A program made the position numbers and the translations under genes. Source: Cohnella nanjingensis (GTDB lineage Bacteria > Bacillota > Bacilli > Paenibacillales > Paenibacillaceae). Taken from it: DNA of 64,000 bases. The stretch spans positions 1 to 64,000 of the forward strand of contig NZ_JACJVP010000006.1 in NCBI RefSeq assembly GCF_014212125.1. Reading direction: 5' to 3'. Positions 1-6,737 of the stretch are shown here, piece after piece. Position 1 is the stretch's first letter, and each line of letters opens with the position of its first letter. The notes under the pieces were generated by a model. That model saw only the letters and a list, made by a program, of their open reading frames with translations. It had not been told where the DNA came from and made no database searches.

Positions 1-1247
1 GAATGGCCCCCTCCCGCTGATATCGCCACTACGCCGGACTGCGCTCCCGTTGGCACGGTCGTTTGTCCGTAAACATTATATCCCCAAGCAACAACGGAGC
101 CGTCTGTTTTGAGCGCCATGGAATGATTCGATCCCGCTGCTATCGCCACTACGCCGGACTGCGCCCCCGTTGGCGCGGTCGTTTGACCGCTACCATTATT
201 TCCCCAAGCGACAACGGAGCCGTCTGTTTTGAGTGCCAGGGAATGAGTCCCTCCCCCAGCAATCCTGATCGCTTTGACAGGAGAAGCTATATTCGCCGGC
301 ACGTTCATTTGACCGTAACCATTATTTCCCCAAGCGACGACCGAGCCGTCTGTCTTGAGCGCCAGGGAATGGTCCTCTCCCGCTGCTATCGCCGCCACGC
401 CGGACTGCGCTCCCGTTGGCACGGTCGTTTGTCCGTAATCGTTTTTTCCCCAAGCGACAACGGAGCCGTCCGATTTGAGCGCCAGGGAATGATCCCCTCC
501 CGCTGCGATCGCCACTACGCCGGACTGCGCTCCCGTTGGCACGGTCGTTTGTCCGTAACGATTATCTCCCCAAGCGACGACTGAGCCGTCCGATTTAAGA
601 GCTAGAGAACGAAACCATCCCGCTGCTATCGCCACTACGCCGGACTGCGCTCCCGTTGGCACGGTCGTTTGTCCGTAACCATTATTTCCCCAAGTGACAA
701 CGGAGCCGTCCGATTTGAGCGCCAGGGAATGATACCCTCCCGCTGCGATCGCCACTACGCCGGACTGCGCTCCCGTTGGCACGGTCGTTTGCCCCCAGCT
801 ATTAGCCCCCCAAGCGACAACGGAGCCGTCTGTCTTGAGCGCCAGGGAATGATACCCTCCTGCTGCGATCGACACTACGCCGGACTGCGCTCCCGTTGGC
901 ACGGTCGTTTGACCGCTACCATTATTTCCCCATGCGACAACGGAGCCGTCTGTCTTGAGCGCCAGGGAATTATTCCCTCCTGCTGCGATCGACACTACGC
1001 CGGACTGCGCTCCCGTTGGCACGGTCGTTTGACCGTAATCGTTATTTCCCCAAGCGACGACCGAACCGTCTGTTTTGAGCGCCAGGGAATGATACGTTCC
1101 CGCGGCAATCTTCACGACCGACGCCCGGCTTCCGCTCCCCATTTGCGCTCCCTGTGCCGATCCGGAATCGAATGGAACCGCAATACTTAGAAGCATAACG
1201 ATAAGCATGGCAACTTGAACGAGTTTACGAAACCAAATTCGTAACAT
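1..1247 (-). CDS. Secreted RCC1-repeat protein, C-terminus beyond the left edge
   Basis: The product begins MLRIWFRKLVQVAMLIVMLL, a clear signal peptide, then runs into about ten RCC1-type repeats of exactly 40 residues (120 bp each). Each carries the signature SLALKTDGSVVAWGNN followed by GQTTVPTGAQSGVV. RCC1 repeats form beta-propellers; in Paenibacillaceae they occur in large exported or surface proteins of unknown role. The ATG at 1247 follows a GGGAGGG ribosome binding site. The DNA of adjacent repeats is nearly identical, apart from one divergent copy around 241-310. The gene is cut by the window edge, so later domains (for example SLH or Ig-like) cannot be judged. Family call is firm; function unknown. 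Confidence 0.88.
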   Translation of the reverse strand, partial: MLRIWFRKLVQVAMLIVMLLSIAVPFDSGSAQGAQMGSGSRASVVKIAAGTYHSLALKTDGSVVAWGNNDYGQTTVPTGAQSGVVSIAAGGNNSLALKTDGSVVAWGNNGSGQTTVPTGAQSGVVSIAAGGYHSLALKTDGSVVAWGANSWGQTTVPTGAQSGVVAIAAGGYHSLALKSDGSVVTWGNNGYGQTTVPTGAQSGVVAIAAGWFRSLALKSDGSVVAWGDNRYGQTTVPTGAQSGVVAIAAGGDHSLALKSDGSVVAWGKNDYGQTTVPTGAQSGVAAIAAGEDHSLALKTDGSVVAWGNNGYGQMNVPANIASPVKAIRIAGGGTHSLALKTDGSVVAWGNNGSGQTTAPTGAQSGVVAIAAGSNHSMALKTDGSVVAWGYNVYGQTTVPTGAQSGVVAISAGGGH

Positions 1248-1500
1248 GAAGTGCCCTCCCACTGCGTTTTTTCTCAGTAGGACAACCATACAGCATCGCT
1301 CTGACAATATTCTGACGAAATAAAAAAGCGGCTTACACCGTCTAAAAATAGTCGGCGTTGCCGCTGCACAAACGCTGGTACAATTGAACCGTGGATGCCT
1401 TCGGTTCCATGTTGGCGGCGAGTGATGCTGTGCAGGCTTAGGTATAATGAAGTAAGCTGCTCCTGACAGCATGAATGTTATGAATGACTAGGATTATTTC

Positions 1501-1532
1501 AAAAAAAGAAACCCCAGAAACTTCTGGAGTTT
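1501..1532 (-). terminator. Rho-independent terminator after the recombinase gene
   Basis: On the minus strand a 10-bp stem (AAACTCCAGA pairing with TCTGGGGTTT, four-base loop) is followed by CTTTTTTT. It lies about 200 bp past the stop codon of the recombinase gene and would also insulate the RCC1 gene from it. Confidence 0.8.
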
Positions 1533-1541
1533 GATTGCAGG

Positions 1542-1616
1542 CATACGACATTCCGTCTCCCGGAGCGCATGCGCAGAAGCCAGCGGAGTGTCCGCTGGCT
1601 TCTGCGACGTCGTATG
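1542..1616. repeat. Nested inverted repeats downstream of the recombinase
   Basis: A perfect 15-bp inverted repeat (GCAGAAGCCAGCGGA, 1573-1587, against 1591-1605, 3-base loop) sits inside an outer pair CATACGAC (1542-1549) and GTCGTATG (1609-1616). No T-run follows, so it is not an ordinary terminator. It may be a DNA-level structure linked to the neighbouring recombinase or an RNA stabiliser; role unknown. Confidence 0.6.
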
Positions 1617-1656
1617 GGCCGATGTATGATTAACGGCGAATAGGGTATGATAATCA

Positions 1657-1682
1657 TGTCGAACAATAGTGATTGTTCGACA
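1657..1682 (+). repeat. Left recombinase-type inverted site
   Basis: A near-perfect palindrome: arms TGTCGAACAAT and ATTGTTCGACA around AGTG. Arms of about 10 bp around a short asymmetric centre are what tyrosine recombinases bind. Nineteen bases of it (1658-1676) recur in inverted orientation at 2711-2729 on the other side of the recombinase gene. Confidence 0.75.
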
Positions 1683-1734
1683 TTTTCTGTTTAATTATCC
1701 CTGCTTTGTTACTCATTATAAACGACCTAATCCT

Positions 1735-2676
1735 TCATAACAATACATGTTTCAGCACATTATGCACGCTCTCGGCCACAAAATCCGGCGCGGTCTTCTT
1801 CATCAGCTCGACCGTGTGCAGGTAGCGCTGGGTCGTATTGATTTGTACGTGGCCTAGCGTATGCTGCACCTGTTGAAGCGATGCGCCATTAAGAAGCGCC
1901 AGGGTGGCATTCGTATGACGCAGCCAATGGGGTGTCACCGGTTTGGCAATTCCGCATTCTTTGCTCGTCCGGCTGACAATGCGCTCTACTTGGCGAATCG
2001 TAATCGGAAAAATACGGCTATTCGGATGGATATGCGCAACATCCCCTTGCAACCATTGCCGGGTGGAAGGGTCGTTATGGAGTCTCCATAACGCCTCCGG
2101 TATTTTTACCTGCCTCGTCCTGCCTCCTTTACCGTTCGCGATGGTTAACCACGCACCGCTTTCCAATGGATCCGTAACAAAATCGCTCCATTTCATCTGC
2201 ACAAGCTCCGATACCCTTAGTCCCAGTATGACCATATAAAGAACCATCATCCACTCCCGGATGTTCTTGGAGCTCAGGTGGGTCAACAGGTTTGCAAGCT
2301 CGCGTTGCGTCAGAAAATGATGTCCGCTCGTCACCTGAACCTTGGGCAAGCGGATGGACGAGGCGGGATTATGCGCGAACAAGGCGATATTGGCGTCGCT
2401 GCCCCATCTGTAAAACGAGCGCAGCGGAGCGATCAAGCTGGCGATAGTCGACGCGCTAAGCGGTCTTCTTGAAGAGGTTCCCCGCAAAAGGGATGTTTTG
2501 TACCGCTCCAGATCGTGCCAGGTCGCATCGCTGAGCGAGGTTGTCCCAATGAACGATCGGAAAAGGCGAAGCGCCCGTTCGTAATTGCGAATCGTATTCG
2601 GGCGATGGTATCCGGCCAGAAAGCTCTGGATCATCTGCTCCTCGTCCATGCCGACCGCATTGCGTTCCGCATTCAT
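1735..2676 (-). CDS. Tyrosine recombinase / phage integrase family (XerC/XerD-like)
   Basis: This 313-residue protein has an N-terminal SAM-like core-binding domain (about residues 12-100) and a C-terminal catalytic domain. The full active-site set is visible: R154 in LGLRVSEL, K183 in NGKGGRTRQ, H250 and R253 in TPHWLRHT, H276 in LGHVQINTTQRY, and nucleophile Y285. Length matches XerC/D-like enzymes, but the gene stands alone between inverted sites and away from any chromosome-dimer context. ATG at 2676 has AAAGGAG upstream. It probably acts on the flanking sites. Whether it inverts DNA, integrates an element or is a remnant cannot be decided from one genome. Confidence 0.92.
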   Translation of the reverse strand: MNAERNAVGMDEEQMIQSFLAGYHRPNTIRNYERALRLFRSFIGTTSLSDATWHDLERYKTSLLRGTSSRRPLSASTIASLIAPLRSFYRWGSDANIALFAHNPASSIRLPKVQVTSGHHFLTQRELANLLTHLSSKNIREWMMVLYMVILGLRVSELVQMKWSDFVTDPLESGAWLTIANGKGGRTRQVKIPEALWRLHNDPSTRQWLQGDVAHIHPNSRIFPITIRQVERIVSRTSKECGIAKPVTPHWLRHTNATLALLNGASLQQVQHTLGHVQINTTQRYLHTVELMKKTAPDFVAESVHNVLKHVLL

Positions 2677-2705
2677 GAATGGTTGGCTCCTTTCTACTTG
2701 CTAAC

Positions 2706-2729
2706 TTCGCACAATCACTATTGTTCGAC
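2706..2729 (-). repeat. Right recombinase-type inverted site
   Basis: Read on the minus strand this is GTCGAACAAT-AGTG-ATTGTGCGAA: one perfect arm and one arm with two changes. Its first 19 bases match the left site exactly. It lies between the recombinase start (2676) and the first HD-GYP gene (2786), so inversion could change what reads into the HD-GYP genes. Confidence 0.75.
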
Positions 2730-2785
2730 CTCGCTTGTCAGAGCGGCTCTGCCACTATGTATATAAGGAAAGGGAGGCTTTGCAG

Positions 2786-3370
2786 ATGCCGAGCTTGATT
2801 CGTTCGGAACTTAAAGCCCTGGGACTGCGGAGGGATCCTACCACTTTCTCGCATAGCGTGCGGGTAGGCATGTTTGCGCAAGCAGCGGCTCTGGAACTCG
2901 GAATGGCCGAAGACGAGAAACGAATGTTTACCGCCGCCTGCAGCTTTCACGATATCGGAAAACTGCTCGTTCCTCATGACCTGCTCGTCAAACGGCTTCC
3001 GCTCGACGATGCGGAACGGGCGCGGATTCGGGAGCATCCGCTTCTCGGCGTGCGATTGGTTCGCCAACTTGGCTGGCGGGATCCGAGAATGATTGCAACC
3101 GTGCGATCTCATCACGAACGCTGGGACGGAAAGGGATATCCGGACGGACTGCGGGGCGAGCTAATTCCGCCATGGGCGCGCATGTGCGCCGTCTTCGACT
3201 CCTTCGACGCCATGGTTCAGATCCGTTCCTACAACCGGATCAAGACGGTTGCGGAAGCGGCGGACGAGCTTAGAAGGCAGAGCGGAATTCAATTTGATAA
3301 AACCTGCGTCGAGCTGTTCCTCTCTATTCCCGAAATTACGATAAAAAAAATTCAGCGTTATCGTTCATAA
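2786..3370 (+). CDS. HD-GYP domain phosphodiesterase, stand-alone
   Basis: A 194-residue single-domain HD-GYP protein. The metal-binding HD pair is at about H55-D56 (FHDIGK) and the diagnostic HHERWDGKGYP stretch at about 109-119, so the known catalytic positions of c-di-GMP phosphodiesterases look intact. There is no sensor domain or membrane segment, so it should be cytosolic and either constitutive or partner-controlled. An upstream in-frame ATG exists at 2735, but AAAGGGAGG correctly spaced before 2786 supports the shorter start. It is followed after 27 bp by a second HD-GYP gene, probably co-transcribed. The recombinase site ends 56 bp upstream of the start. Confidence 0.88.
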   Translation: MPSLIRSELKALGLRRDPTTFSHSVRVGMFAQAAALELGMAEDEKRMFTAACSFHDIGKLLVPHDLLVKRLPLDDAERARIREHPLLGVRLVRQLGWRDPRMIATVRSHHERWDGKGYPDGLRGELIPPWARMCAVFDSFDAMVQIRSYNRIKTVAEAADELRRQSGIQFDKTCVELFLSIPEITIKKIQRYRS

Positions 3371-3397
3371 CGCGGGACTAAAGGCAGGATGATATCC

Positions 3398-4513
3398 ATG
3401 AAACCAACAGCCACCTATACGCTCCGTCCGGGACAAACGCTGGCCCATCCGGTGCTGAACAAAAACGGAATGGTCATGCTGGGCGCCGGAACGCAACTAA
3501 CCGACAAGTATATCGAACGATTGCGGACGCTTGGCATTACGGACATCTTTGTCGAGGAAGATACCCCGCGCCGGTCTCCAGGAACAGAGTCCCCGGCCGT
3601 CCCGGCCGCGCAGGAGAAAATGGTCCGGAAAAGAAGTGCGGCCGCCTCCAAGAAAGCGGTCGACGAGGCGTTCGACGAACTGATCAACAATCCGTTTATC
3701 GGTCAGCAGCTATCCGTACCGATGCTCGGCGATCGATTCTTGCGCATTTACCAGAGCCTGCTGGGAGAATTGTCCGATCATCGGTTCATGAAGGACAGAC
3801 TGACCTTGCTTCATCTCAAGGACCCCTTGCTGTTCGAGCATACGCTGAATGTCGCCACCTTATCGGCCATTATCGGTTTCGCCAAGCAATATGCCATCGA
3901 ACCTCTCCACGATCTGATCGTCTCGGCTCTGCTGTTCGATATCGGCATGATCCATCTCCCGGATGAGTTGCTGACCAAGAAGGGCAGATTGACGGAGTAC
4001 GACCGCGGGCTCATCGAACGTCATACGAACGAAGGCTACCAGATGCTCGCGCATAGGACCGACGTCCCTAACGCGGCCGCGCTATGCGCCCTGCAGCATC
4101 ACGAGAGGTATGACGGCTCCGGCTACCCGTCGGGAATCGGACGCTCCCAGATTCATGAGTTCGCCCAGATCATTGCGCTTGCCGATACTTACGATGCTCT
4201 CGTCTCCCGACGGCATCATCGCAGCTCCTACACGCGAAGGGACGCGTTCGAGTTTCTGCTCGGCTCAGGGGACCGCATGTTCGATCTGTCGCTCGTCAAA
4301 CTATTTATCAGCCATATTTCCATCTACCCGATCGGAAGCCGCGTCATCCTCAATAGCGGACAAACGGCGGTCATTGCCTCTGTCGACTCCTCCCTGGTCC
4401 AACGCCCCGTTGTCAAAATTATTCTCGAAAAAGACGGAAGCTATGTCGTCGTCCCGTATGAGATCGATCTGAGAGTACAGTACGATCTGGTCATCGTAGA
4501 TACGGCCTTGTAA
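3398..4513 (+). CDS. HD-GYP domain protein with degenerate HD motif
   Basis: About 371 residues. The N-terminal third (LRPGQTLAHPVLNKNGMVML) resembles the small all-beta domain often found before HD-GYP; a linker rich in Ala, Lys and Arg follows, then HD-GYP (about residues 145-310) and a short C-terminal beta tail. HHERYDGSGYP is intact, but the HD motif reads FDIG: the first metal-ligand histidine is replaced by Phe at about residue 180. Activity may be lost or altered, and the protein may act as a c-di-GMP sensor or as partner of the intact enzyme upstream. Start 3398 is preferred over ATG 3389 because AAGGCAGG abuts the earlier ATG. Confidence 0.87.
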   Translation: MKPTATYTLRPGQTLAHPVLNKNGMVMLGAGTQLTDKYIERLRTLGITDIFVEEDTPRRSPGTESPAVPAAQEKMVRKRSAAASKKAVDEAFDELINNPFIGQQLSVPMLGDRFLRIYQSLLGELSDHRFMKDRLTLLHLKDPLLFEHTLNVATLSAIIGFAKQYAIEPLHDLIVSALLFDIGMIHLPDELLTKKGRLTEYDRGLIERHTNEGYQMLAHRTDVPNAAALCALQHHERYDGSGYPSGIGRSQIHEFAQIIALADTYDALVSRRHHRSSYTRRDAFEFLLGSGDRMFDLSLVKLFISHISIYPIGSRVILNSGQTAVIASVDSSLVQRPVVKIILEKDGSYVVVPYEIDLRVQYDLVIVDTAL

Positions 4514-4518
4514 CAAAA

Positions 4519-4549
4519 AAAGACCGTTCCGAAATCAGGAACGGTCTTA
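4519..4549. terminator. Terminator shared by the HD-GYP gene and the opposing riboswitch RNA
   Basis: An 11-bp stem, AAGACCGTTCC paired with GGAACGGTCTT, seven-base loop. On the minus strand it is followed by TTTTTTTG, a strong intrinsic terminator directly after the c-di-GMP riboswitch. On the plus strand the U-tract is weak (AATCGTGTTG). It begins a few bases past the HD-GYP stop codon. Confidence 0.85.
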
Positions 4550-4589
4550 ATCGTGTTGTTCATAGGCAAGCTGCGGAAGATCCGGTCAT

Positions 4590-4675
4590 TTTCGGCGGCT
4601 CAGCTACCCTGGGATTTATCCTGTAGGCCTGAAGCTTTGCGTCCCCGTCTTTCGAGCGGGTTTGCCCTTATCGAT
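4590..4675 (-). ncRNA. Cyclic di-GMP-I (GEMM-I) riboswitch
   Basis: The minus strand carries the conserved GEMM-I core in order: AGGGCAAACC, a GAAA-capped P2 hairpin, GGGACGCAAAGC, a GGCCTA junction element, and the closing GGTAGCTGAGCCGCC-type strand. These match the c-di-GMP class-I aptamer consensus, including the tetraloop that docks into its receptor. Downstream (4549-4514) comes an intrinsic terminator as the probable expression platform. The next DNA on this strand is antisense to the HD-GYP gene at 3398-4513; no sense-oriented gene follows. Aptamer identity is strong; the antisense role is inferred. Confidence 0.85.
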
Positions 4676-4700
4676 ATGGTCCACGGTCAAATACACGACC

Positions 4701-4730
4701 ATTATACCTAATAAAGCACTTCCTATTCAA
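4701..4730 (-). promoter_or_regulatory. Sigma-A promoter for the c-di-GMP riboswitch transcript
   Basis: On the minus strand, TTGAAT (4730-4725) and a perfect TATAAT (4706-4701) are separated by 18 bp, placing the start near 4694, about 20 bases before the aptamer. Confidence 0.75.
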
Positions 4731-4845
4731 TACTTTGGTAGGAAGACTTTGGTAGGATAATCGTTACGTCGGTACACCAGGTCAGTCGTCCACCTTGCCG
4801 ATCGATGGATATCGCCCATGGCTTTGAGCATTTGATTCAAAGTTC

Positions 4846-4876
4846 TTGACTATGACGTTAGGTCATAGTGCATAAT
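4846..4876 (+). promoter_or_regulatory. MerR-type promoter with 19-bp spacer and dyad operator
   Basis: TTGACT (4846-4851) and CATAAT (4871-4876) are 19 bp apart, the stretched spacing that MerR regulators correct by DNA twisting. The spacer region contains the dyad CTATGAC-GTTAG-GTCATAG (4850-4868). The downstream operon includes a MerR-family gene, so autoregulation is likely. Confidence 0.85.
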
Positions 4877-4906
4877 TCTCACTATAAATAACTAGGAGTG
4901 AGAGAT

Positions 4907-5833
4907 ATGAACATAAAATCACTGCGCTCGGATCATATTTATCAAAAAGTTGCCCAAGCTTTGCCCGAGGAAAAACTTGAATTATTCAGAAACGAAATGA
5001 TGGCTCCCTTTATGAAACAATGGCAAATTCAACAGATCCCTTTTAGAGCTGAAAAGGAAAATGGTTTTGACGTTGTTACGTTTAATAGTATGATGCATCG
5101 ATCCCCTGATCAGATTACCCAACAGATTTTACCTGAGATAGAGCTGATTTCGTCCGAATCATTTTGGTTAGAGTGTGAGCATGCTGTGAAGAAAAGCCTA
5201 CATCTATTTGTAGAGCATGAAATTAACCTCCCCGTATCCGAATATTTGTTTACCATTCAACTAGGGAATCCGGAAAGCCGTGCCTTAGTCATAAACGAAG
5301 GATATAGCGGCTTTGGGGGCATTCCCGGGTTTATCTGGGGTACACTCTTGCCAAATGAGTACACGATTCCTCGAATGAAGGCTGCGCTGGCGCACGAATG
5401 CAACCATAATGTGCGATACCAATTTATTCAGTGGGATCACACCGTTAATTTGGGCGAGCTAATTGTAAGTGAAGGATTAGCTGAAAACTATGCTACGTTC
5501 ATGTTTGGAGAAGAATCGCCCGGCCCTTGGGTAACGAAAACAAACGCAGAAACACTTAACAGGCGCATAAAGCCTGTGCTTAGAGAGCAATTGCAATTAA
5601 CTGGGTTTGATAAATTTGCTCCGTATCTTTACGGTGATGAGATCGCTAAACTTCAAAACTTTGAACCGGTCAACATGCCTTATAGTGCCGGATACGCTTG
5701 CGGATATTATTTAATCCAATATTATTTAAGAAAAACAGGAAGAACGATTTTCGAGGCCACAATAACGCCTGCTGCTCAAATACTAGACGAAATAAAAGGA
5801 TTTTGGGATGAAGAAACCATTATTAGCTGTTAA
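4907..5833 (+). CDS. DUF2268-type putative zinc metalloprotease
   Basis: About 308 residues, no signal peptide or membrane segment. The fold resembles DUF2268 predicted Zn-dependent proteases: an HExxH-type motif (HECNH) sits mid-protein in AALAHECNHNVRYQ, followed by a downstream acidic stretch (SEGLAENYATFMFGEE) likely to provide the third ligand. Substrate unknown. AGGAG at 4894-4898 favours ATG 4907 over the GTG at 4898. It is first in a two-gene unit; the MerR-type regulator starts inside its last 26 bases, so translation is coupled. It is the gene most directly controlled by the 19-bp-spacer promoter, suggesting ligand-induced expression. The DNA here is AT-richer than the flanking sugar operons. 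Confidence 0.75.
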   Translation: MNIKSLRSDHIYQKVAQALPEEKLELFRNEMMAPFMKQWQIQQIPFRAEKENGFDVVTFNSMMHRSPDQITQQILPEIELISSESFWLECEHAVKKSLHLFVEHEINLPVSEYLFTIQLGNPESRALVINEGYSGFGGIPGFIWGTLLPNEYTIPRMKAALAHECNHNVRYQFIQWDHTVNLGELIVSEGLAENYATFMFGEESPGPWVTKTNAETLNRRIKPVLREQLQLTGFDKFAPYLYGDEIAKLQNFEPVNMPYSAGYACGYYLIQYYLRKTGRTIFEATITPAAQILDEIKGFWDEETIISC

Positions 5834-6575
5834 AGATATTGTTCAGATTACAGGCATTACAGGTCGGACCCTGCATTATTACGATAGAATTGATTTATTT
5901 AAACCGACACATCTGACGGAAAAAGGGTATCGCCTATACGATCGAAGCAGTTTGGAAAAGCTTCAAACTATTTTGTTCTTAAAGGAATTGGATTTTTCCT
6001 TGAAAGAAATTGCGGACATTTTAAAGCTGACCAGGCAAGAACAGAAACAAATACTAAACAACCAGAGTCATGCTTTACAAGCGAGAATAAAAAAGCTAGA
6101 AACGATCAAGACTGCTATCGATGAGTACGTTTCTGGGAAAGATATCGGCAATTTGAATATTTTTAATAGTTCTTCCGTGTTGCCATTGCAAGAACAATAT
6201 GCGAATGAGGCGAGTTTCTTTTATGGCGAAACAGAGGCATATAAGGAGTATAGCGAAAAGTTAGAAAAATTATCACCAGATGAAAGAGAGAAGCTGTTTT
6301 CTAATGTTGAACAAGTGTTCAAAAATATTGCATCCAATATGAATCAGTCTCCTTCCTCCGTTGAAGTGCAGCGATTAATCGGAGAGTGGAAGGATCATCT
6401 AGAGCAACTCATGACTTGTGATTCAGAGTTACTGGCTTGCATTGCCAATACGTACAAATTCGATGCACGATTCAAAAACTACATTAATCAATATAGCAAT
6501 GAGGATTTAGCAGATTTTCTATACAGTGCAATCATGCATAATATCAATCGGTTGAACGTCTCTCCGAGTAGTTAA
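5808..6575 (+). CDS. MerR-family regulator with TipAS-like C-terminal domain
   Basis: 255 residues. The N-terminal winged helix (about 8-75: VKDIVQITGITGRTLHYYDR) is typical MerR, followed by a long dimerisation helix (about 80-125) and an alpha-helical C-terminal domain (about 140-250) of the TipAS/Mta type, which binds hydrophobic or peptide antibiotics in characterised relatives. It overlaps the metalloprotease gene by 26 bp and is transcribed from the same MerR-type promoter at 4846, whose dyad is the obvious operator. An inducible drug- or peptide-responsive pair is the simplest reading; the inducer is unknown. Confidence 0.88.
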   Translation: MKKPLLAVKDIVQITGITGRTLHYYDRIDLFKPTHLTEKGYRLYDRSSLEKLQTILFLKELDFSLKEIADILKLTRQEQKQILNNQSHALQARIKKLETIKTAIDEYVSGKDIGNLNIFNSSSVLPLQEQYANEASFFYGETEAYKEYSEKLEKLSPDEREKLFSNVEQVFKNIASNMNQSPSSVEVQRLIGEWKDHLEQLMTCDSELLACIANTYKFDARFKNYINQYSNEDLADFLYSAIMHNINRLNVSPSS

Positions 6576-6682
6576 TCTTGATATGTGGGGACAGAGCGGC
6601 TTAGGGAATGGTTTGTTAGAATCCGCAAAAGCCTTGAAGACTTGGGTAGGATGACAAGGGGTGTTAGCCTAGCCAACTAGCC

Positions 6683-6710
6683 AAGCCCCCGGCTTAAGTG
6701 CCTGGGGCTT
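6683..6710. terminator. Hairpin between convergent genes
   Basis: AAGCCCC and GGGGCTT pair with an inner GGC/GCC extension around a TTAA loop. It lies between the MerR gene (plus) and the end of the arabinan operon (minus); no long T-run follows on either strand, so it is a modest terminator candidate. Confidence 0.5.
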
Positions 6711-6737
6711 CTCGTTCGCTTGCTAGATACGAACCGT

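Larger units (their letters stand above)
1248..1656. other. Intergenic region without a recognisable gene
   Basis: No reading frame with a convincing ribosome binding site is visible here. The part next to 1247 must hold the promoter of the RCC1 gene, but no good sigma-A match was found. The rest contains the terminator at 1501-1532 and the inverted repeats listed separately (1542-1616). Confidence 0.6.
1657..2730. mobile_element. Candidate invertible or mobile single-gene segment
   Basis: The segment holds one tyrosine recombinase gene bounded by 19-bp perfect inverted copies of GTCGAACAATAGTGATTGT. Because the two sites face each other, recombination between them would invert the intervening DNA, including the recombinase. 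No target-site duplication is visible outside the repeats. Alternatives are a solo-integrase element or a recombinase binding its own operator. The layout is seen directly; mobility is inferred. Confidence 0.5.

Noticed and set aside
1-1160. Regular 120-bp repetition resembling an array (CRISPR-like or satellite)
   Set aside because: Period, divergence pattern and reading frame fit protein repeats; there are no short repeats with unique spacers and no cas genes.
63-1190. Two long plus-strand frames with repeated SPSDNGAVCFERQGM-type sequence
   Set aside because: They are the antisense shadow of the 120-bp RCC1 repeats; only the minus frame has a signal peptide, ribosome binding site and a known repeat pattern.
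1657-1682. LexA/DinR (SOS) box reading of CGAAC...GTTCG
   Set aside because: The half-sites are separated by about ten bases, not four as in the Bacillus SOS consensus.
4301-4516. 71-residue minus-strand frame after the riboswitch terminator, starting with TTG
   Set aside because: No ribosome binding site beyond the T-run of the terminator, and it mirrors the HD-GYP coding sequence; treated as antisense, not as the riboswitch's target gene.
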